Shown here: one piece after another, positions 7,078 through 10,663 of the stretch
How positions within the stretch are numbered: the stretch's first letter is position 1
Layout of the letters: each line of letters starts with the position of its first letter
Assembly: GCA_036258055.1 (NCBI GenBank)
Contig: DATAEK010000263.1
Span: 1 to 10,663 of the forward strand
Direction of reading: 5' to 3'
Length of the DNA stretch: 10,663 nt
DNA from: DATAEK01 sp036258055
Lineage (GTDB): Bacteria; Acidobacteriota; Vicinamibacteria; Vicinamibacterales; 2-12-FULL-66-21
Made by a program: the position numbers and the translations under genes
Notes under the pieces: generated by a model
The model's database searches: none
What the model was told of the DNA's origin: nothing
The model's input: the letters and a program-made list of their open reading frames with translations, nothing else

Positions 7078-10004
7078 CAGAACTCGTACCTGACCCCGAT
7101 CCGGATCTGCCGCGGCGTTTCGAGCTGCGACAGGTTGAATCGGCTCGCATCGCCGAAGTCCGGGTTCGGCGCCAGGAACGTCGTCTCGGTGTTGGGATCG
7201 AAGTCGAGCGCAATCTGCCGGTTGAACAGGTTGAAGATGTCCGCCATCAGCACGATGTGCTGTTTGTCGTTCAGCTTCAGCCGGTAGTCGGCGTGCACGC
7301 TCGTGTCGTACTGGATCGGCGTCCGCGTCTCGAAGCCGTCGATCGTCTGGAAGCCCGCGCCACGCACGGAAATCGGGATCTCGCCCGGGCTGTTGTAGAC
7401 CGGGTTCGCGGCGAGCCCCGTCAGTGGTTTGCCGGATGAGATCAAGAGGCCCGCTCCGATGTTCAGGCCCATGTCGAAGCTGTAGTTGCCGTAGGCCTTG
7501 ACCTGATGCGGCCGGTCGAGCGGGAGCGGCCCCGCGCCGAGCGCGCCCAGGAACCGCACGTCGCCGCTGTAGCCGAACTGCGGCACGCCGATCGCCGTGT
7601 AGCTCGGATCGTTGGTTGGGAAATCGAAGAGCGACGTGATGCCCGGATCCGACTGCCCATTGTCGTCACGGAAAAACCCCTCGTAGGTCCCGCGCAGCCG
7701 TGAGTACCGGTACGACGCCTGCAGCGCCCATCGGTTCGCGAATCGCTTGTCCGCGGTGAGTTCCACAGCGTTGTAGGTGTGAATCGGCTGTTCGAACGAG
7801 GCCCCCAGATCTCCCGCAACTGCGGTATCAGGTCCCGGGTTGGTCAGCACGTAGTTGACGTCCTTCGTGCCGGGGAATCCCAGATCGAACGCCACGATTG
7901 GAAAAGGCTGCACGTCCTCGAGCACACGCGGAATGTCGCGATGAATGTAGCGCGCGCCGACACTGAGGCCGGGAGCGGCCTGGTATTCGAAGCCGGCAAT
8001 CGCCTCGTTGACGTACATCGCTTTCACGTTCGGATCGATGACGTCGGCCGAGGTGCCCTGCTGCAGGAAATGCGAAGTGGTATCCGCCGCGAGCACGCCG
8101 TCGGGTATCGGCTGCGTCAGGCCGGCGTCGAAGTAGTCCGCGCGGCTGACGCCGGCGTCGGCCGAGAGCGACCGTGCCGCCAGGTCGTTCGGCATGCGCG
8201 TGTAGAACCAGCCCCAGCTGCCGTAGACCTTCATCTTGTCCTGGCCCGTGGGGTCCCATGTGGCGCCGATTCGCGGCGCCCACTCGTTGCCGAGCGACAG
8301 GTCCGCGAGTGTGCCCGTCAGGTGCTGGTGCTCGTAGCGGAGGCCGGGGTTGATCGTCAGATGCGAGCCGACGGTCCACGTGTCCTGCACGAAGAATGAC
8401 GTGTAGTTCTGCGAGGTGTCGCGCACGTTGCTGGTATTGGCGCGAACCACCCGGTAAATCTGCCCGAACGTGTCATCGGGCAGAATGTCGATCTCGGCGC
8501 CGGTACTCGTCTGCACGCCGTTTGGCAGCGTGAAGGTGGGACCCGTGCGGTTGATCGTGTTCACGTAGTCGAGGTGCTCGGCGAGAAGTCCGTATCGGAT
8601 CTGATGGTTCGTCATCACATAGGTGGCCTTCGCGCCGTACTGATAGTTCGTGCTCTCGTTACCCACCTCGTAGAAGCCGATGCCGCCCGAGGGCTGGTGC
8701 GGGGTGACCGTTTCATCCGTGACCGACCACTGGTTCACCGATGGGATCTCCACGAGATTGTTGCCTGCGCGCGCGAACGAGGCTTCCACCAGCCATTTTT
8801 TCCCGAGCGCCCCTTCGTACTTCACGGTCTGATTGTTCCCGCCGTACTTGTCCAGGCTGCTGAACGCCGCCGTATCGGGGTTCAGCAGCGCCGTGTAGCG
8901 CTGAGGCCCGACGTTGCCATGCGCCGGGTCGCCAAAGAACGACACGTCGAACCGTTGCTGCGCGTTCATCTGCCAGGTCGCCTTGGCGGCGTACGGGGTG
9001 ATGCGCCGATCCTGGGGCACCGGTCCGAGCGATTGCAGCGGGAAGCCGTCCGGCGCGATGTAGAACGTCCGGGTCGACTCGGGATCGATCGCGCCGAACA
9101 CGAATAGCTTGTTGGGAACGATTGGCCCGCCGAACTCTGCACCGAAGTCATCCTGTCGGGTGCCGGTGATGTTCACGGTGCCGTTGATCGTCTGGACCTG
9201 ATCGTACGAGCTTTCGAGGCCATCGGGGCGATAGTAGGCAAAGAGACTGCCCGCCACGCGATTGGTACCGCTTTTGGTGATCACGTTGACCACGCCGCCG
9301 GATGCCTGACCGAACTCGGCCTGATATCCGCCGGTCTTGACCTGCGCCTGCTGAATGAAATCGAAGGGCAGGCCGTTGCCGAGCGATCCGAAGACAATCG
9401 AGTACGACCCGAGCGCACCGTAGCCGCCGTTGGTGATGTTCACGCCGTCGACGACGTAGGCGTTCTCGAGGCCGCTGCCGCCGGCGATCGACGGGTTCGC
9501 TGTTCCAACCTGTCCGCCGCTGCTGACGCCTGGCGCGAGATACAACGCATCGCTGAAGCGTCGTCCCACCGGAACTCGGCTGAGCAGCTCGCTGTCGAGC
9601 GTCGCGCCGGTCGTCGTGGACGTCGTATCGATGACCGGGGATTCGGCTTTGACCTGCACGCTCTCAGTGACCGACTGCACCTGCAGAGGCAGCGTCAAAT
9701 CGACGCGCTGTCCCAGGCGCACGATGATCCCGGGACGGTCGATCGGGTTGAAGCCCGAGAGCTCGACTTTGACTTCGTACTGTCCGGGCGTGAGAAACGG
9801 CGCAAAGAATCGGCCGTCGGAGTCCGTGGTGAACGTCCGGTCGCCCTGAGGTGAAACGATCGTGACCGTCGCGCCCGGAATCGGCAGATTCTGGGCGTCG
9901 GTCACCCTGCCGGCTATCGAGCCGGTGGTCGTCTCCTGCGCCTTGACGCCGGTCGCGCACGTCAAAGTCAGGAGAACCGCAAGCACGTACTGTAAGCGCA
10001 TCAT
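7077..10004 (-). CDS. Oar-like TonB-dependent outer-membrane receptor with carboxypeptidase-regulatory-like domain
   Basis: This encodes 975 residues. A signal peptide (about 1-23, ending GVKA before QE) is followed by a carboxypeptidase-regulatory-like beta-sandwich (about 27-108: GSIAGRVTDAQNLPIPGATV, then SDGRFFAPFLTPGQYEVKV). A plug domain follows (about 112-255), with NAYVVDGVNI and the hallmark GGVVNVITKSGTN at 236-248. The rest (about 255-975) is a long Tyr/Asn/Gly-rich beta-barrel with alternating strands, ending in RIGVRYEF; a terminal Phe is typical of Bam-inserted barrels. The protein would import a large or scarce substrate through the outer membrane with energy from TonB-ExbBD. 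No SusD-like partner, TonB or substrate enzyme is in the window, so the ligand cannot be named. The start is the first of two ATGs, after AAGGA at 6 bases; the frame is open to 10463 but that stretch lacks protein character. It appears intact, without frameshift. Confidence 0.94.
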   Translation of the reverse strand: MMRLQYVLAVLLTLTCATGVKAQETTTGSIAGRVTDAQNLPIPGATVTIVSPQGDRTFTTDSDGRFFAPFLTPGQYEVKVELSGFNPIDRPGIIVRLGQRVDLTLPLQVQSVTESVQVKAESPVIDTTSTTTGATLDSELLSRVPVGRRFSDALYLAPGVSSGGQVGTANPSIAGGSGLENAYVVDGVNITNGGYGALGSYSIVFGSLGNGLPFDFIQQAQVKTGGYQAEFGQASGGVVNVITKSGTNRVAGSLFAYYRPDGLESSYDQVQTINGTVNITGTRQDDFGAEFGGPIVPNKLFVFGAIDPESTRTFYIAPDGFPLQSLGPVPQDRRITPYAAKATWQMNAQQRFDVSFFGDPAHGNVGPQRYTALLNPDTAAFSSLDKYGGNNQTVKYEGALGKKWLVEASFARAGNNLVEIPSVNQWSVTDETVTPHQPSGGIGFYEVGNESTNYQYGAKATYVMTNHQIRYGLLAEHLDYVNTINRTGPTFTLPNGVQTSTGAEIDILPDDTFGQIYRVVRANTSNVRDTSQNYTSFFVQDTWTVGSHLTINPGLRYEHQHLTGTLADLSLGNEWAPRIGATWDPTGQDKMKVYGSWGWFYTRMPNDLAARSLSADAGVSRADYFDAGLTQPIPDGVLAADTTSHFLQQGTSADVIDPNVKAMYVNEAIAGFEYQAAPGLSVGARYIHRDIPRVLEDVQPFPIVAFDLGFPGTKDVNYVLTNPGPDTAVAGDLGASFEQPIHTYNAVELTADKRFANRWALQASYRYSRLRGTYEGFFRDDNGQSDPGITSLFDFPTNDPSYTAIGVPQFGYSGDVRFLGALGAGPLPLDRPHQVKAYGNYSFDMGLNIGAGLLISSGKPLTGLAANPVYNSPGEIPISVRGAGFQTIDGFETRTPIQYDTSVHADYRLKLNDKQHIVLMADIFNLFNRQIALDFDPNTETTFLAPNPDFGDASRFNLSQLETPRQIRIGVRYEF

Positions 10005-10010
10005 CACTCT

Positions 10011-10015
10011 TCCTT
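10011..10015 (-). promoter_or_regulatory. Ribosome binding site of the receptor gene
   Basis: Minus-strand AAGGA, within GAGAAGGAAGAG, lies 6 bases before the ATG at 10004. It supports this start over the open frame further upstream, and the signal peptide begins right here. Confidence 0.65.
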
Positions 10016-10023
10016 CTCCCCGT

Positions 10024-10170
10024 GATCCGAGCCGCCGGATCGAGCCGCCGAGATAAAGCCGCAAGGCTTCGCCACGTCGCGAGCAACGCTCGCGCTGACG
10101 GGTCTGCGGCTCTCGCATGGAATGCGCGTTACGCGCTGAAGGCAGGCGGGAGGGACGCAGACCAAGCGAC
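10024..10170 (-). other. Hairpin-rich, repeat-bearing leader upstream of the receptor gene
   Basis: Within this leader I see an imperfect tandem repeat, GATCCGAGCCGCCG (10024-10037) and GATCGAGCCGCCG (10038-10050). I also see AAGCC-GCAA-GGCTT (10056-10069), CGCGAGC-AAC-GCTCGCG (10078-10094), GCGCG-TTA-CGCGC (10124-10136), and GGTCTGCG (10101-10108) paired with CGCAGACC (10156-10163) enclosing the last one. The density suggests a folded 5' leader or an intergenic repeat mosaic. It matches no riboswitch class I can recognise. I found no convincing -35/-10 pair on the minus strand. A short open frame across it is discussed under findings. Confidence 0.45.
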
Positions 10171-10342
10171 CCCTCCTTCGCTCTCCGGTGACATCTAAAC
10201 GCAATGCATGTGCCCGCTGCGGTCGGGCGAGTACGTGCTTGAGAAACGCTGCCGCGCTGCTGTTGACGTAGCTCCGCAGAGCCAGATTGCCCTGAGGCTG
10301 ATTTGCGCAACGTGGCAGTCTGCCGCAGTGGGTCGCCCCGAG
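10171..10342. other. Intergenic DNA between receptor leader and tandem array
   Basis: There is no supportable gene. One imperfect hairpin stands out: 10206-10216 pairs with 10224-10238 (GCATGT and GCCCG against CGGGC and ACGTGC, with a 4-base bulge). CTGATTTGC at 10298-10306, followed by GCAAC, is an inverted, slightly longer version of GTTGCAAATCAG in the tandem array (10421-10432), suggesting an older, diverged repeat piece. Nothing resembles a tRNA. Confidence 0.4.
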
Positions 10343-10570
10343 TCAGCGACGCGAGCGAAGCGAAGCGCTGGCAGGGCGCCGTGGGGTTGCTCAGACGGAA
10401 CCTTGACTGAGCGGATAGTCGTTGCAAATCAGCGGCGCGAGCAAAGCGAGCGCTGGCACGCACCGTGGGGCTGCTCAGACGGAACCGTGACTGAGCGGAT
10501 AGTCATTGCAAATCAGCGGCGCGAGCGAAGCGAGCGCTGGCAGGCCGTGGGGGTGGGGCCCCACGGCAAA
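10343..10570 (+). repeat. Intergenic tandem repeat, about 85-bp unit, about 2.7 copies
   Basis: Units begin with TCAGCG(G/A)CGCGAGC at 10343, 10429 and 10513, giving periods of 86 and 84 bases; the third unit is truncated after about 58 bases. Each unit has a purine-rich core (GCGAGCGAAGCGAGCGCTGG). The first two go on to CCGTGGGG, TGCTCAGACGGAACC, CTGAGCGGATAGTC and TTGCAAA with only a few substitutions between copies. Near-identity across the whole unit argues for recent local duplication and against CRISPR, where spacers would differ. Function is unknown; a REP-like intergenic element or minisatellite is the best description. Confidence 0.85.
10544..10567. repeat. 9-bp stem hairpin closing the tandem array
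   Basis: GCCGTGGGG (10544-10552) pairs with CCCCACGGC (10559-10567) around GTGGGG. The sequence changes sharply to AT-richer DNA right after it, so it marks the end of the array. It resembles the GTGGGGC/GCCCCAC palindrome at 6900-6918. It could act as a terminator for minus-strand transcription entering from the right, but there is no T run. Confidence 0.6.
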
Positions 10571-10647
10571 CTAATAAATGTCACGAATCGTGCGTGCGTG
10601 TCGTCATAACAAGATGACGTGCACGTGAACGCGCGTGAGGAGTGAGA

Positions 10648-10663
10648 GTGCAGAGCGAGATAC
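10648..10663 (+). CDS. Possible start of a gene running out of the window
   Basis: GAGGAG (10637-10642) is followed 5 bases later by GTG CAG AGC GAG ATA at the right edge. A ribosome site plus start codon after an AT-richer stretch (10568-10615) with palindromes CGTCAT...ATGACG (10602-10619) and ACGTGCACGT (10617-10626) could be a promoter and gene start. Only five codons are visible, so this is a guess. Confidence 0.2.

Noticed and set aside
10421..10445. Integron attC-like site (GTTGCAAAT)
   Set aside because: The word does not fit the GTTRRRY core and has no matching partner site; no integrase is present.
10005..10463. Extension of the receptor protein to a start at 10463
   Set aside because: The extra 153 residues are Arg/Ser/Ala-rich, cross repeats and hairpins, and precede an obvious signal peptide with its own ribosome site.
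10343..10570. CRISPR array
   Set aside because: Units are similar along their whole length with no variable spacers, and no cas genes are present.
6900..10570. Composite transposon carrying the receptor gene
   Set aside because: Inverted repeat cores flank the gene, but there is no transposase and no visible target duplication, and the two sides differ in copy number and structure. Kept only as a repeat-family finding.
10208..10609. 133-codon plus-strand frame over the tandem array as a real gene
   Set aside because: No ribosome site, no hydrophobic or domain pattern, and it begins in hairpin DNA; only the repeat phase is mildly suggestive and is reported as a finding.

Overview
The window is GC-rich bacterial chromosome. 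Its gene content fits an Acidobacteriota-type genome, possibly Vicinamibacteria: a bacterial tricorn-type S41 protease with RGG-rich linkers, an Oar-like TonB-dependent receptor with an N-terminal carboxypeptidase-regulatory-like domain, and a sigma factor paired with a TPR-bearing anti-sigma-like membrane protein. This taxonomic call is inferred from gene families and style only; there is no rRNA or other marker gene.

Layout from left to right. (1) 2-3352 (+): the 3' 1116 codons of a tricorn-type protease, whose start lies left of the window. (2) 3360-3395: a long perfect hairpin between convergent genes, probably a shared terminator. (3) 3411-3974 (-): a small exported protein with an HEXXH zinc-protease motif. 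(4) 3975-4271: a divergent intergenic region with a candidate sigma70-like promoter. (5) 4272-5186 and 5198-6169 (+): a two-gene operon of a sigma-70 family factor followed by a zinc-finger, single-pass membrane, TPR protein that looks like its anti-sigma factor. (6) 6190-6861 (-): an exported protein with a C-terminal bacterial SH3-like domain, convergent with the operon. (7) 6862-7076: a non-coding spacer of 215 bases holding two strong hairpins, a GC-rich repeat core and short heptamer repeats. (8) 7077-10004 (-): a complete 975-residue Oar-like TonB-dependent receptor. (9) 10005-10663: about 660 bases without a convincing gene. It holds a hairpin-rich leader for the receptor, about 2.7 copies of a roughly 85-bp tandem repeat, a G/C-run hairpin and possibly the first codons of another gene at the right edge.

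The genes do not form one pathway. Most encode cell-envelope or exported proteins: protein degradation, a putative metalloprotease, an SH3-domain protein and a large outer-membrane transporter. In the middle sits a transcription switch that probably senses an envelope or extracytoplasmic state. I see no phage, plasmid, CRISPR, transposase or defence genes.

The least ordinary part is the intergenic DNA on both sides of the receptor gene. The same 14-bp core occurs on each side in opposite orientation, and on each side it is followed by G-run/C-run hairpins. I read this as a dispersed, REP-like intergenic repeat family, locally amplified on the right side. That reading is inference and needs a genome-wide search.
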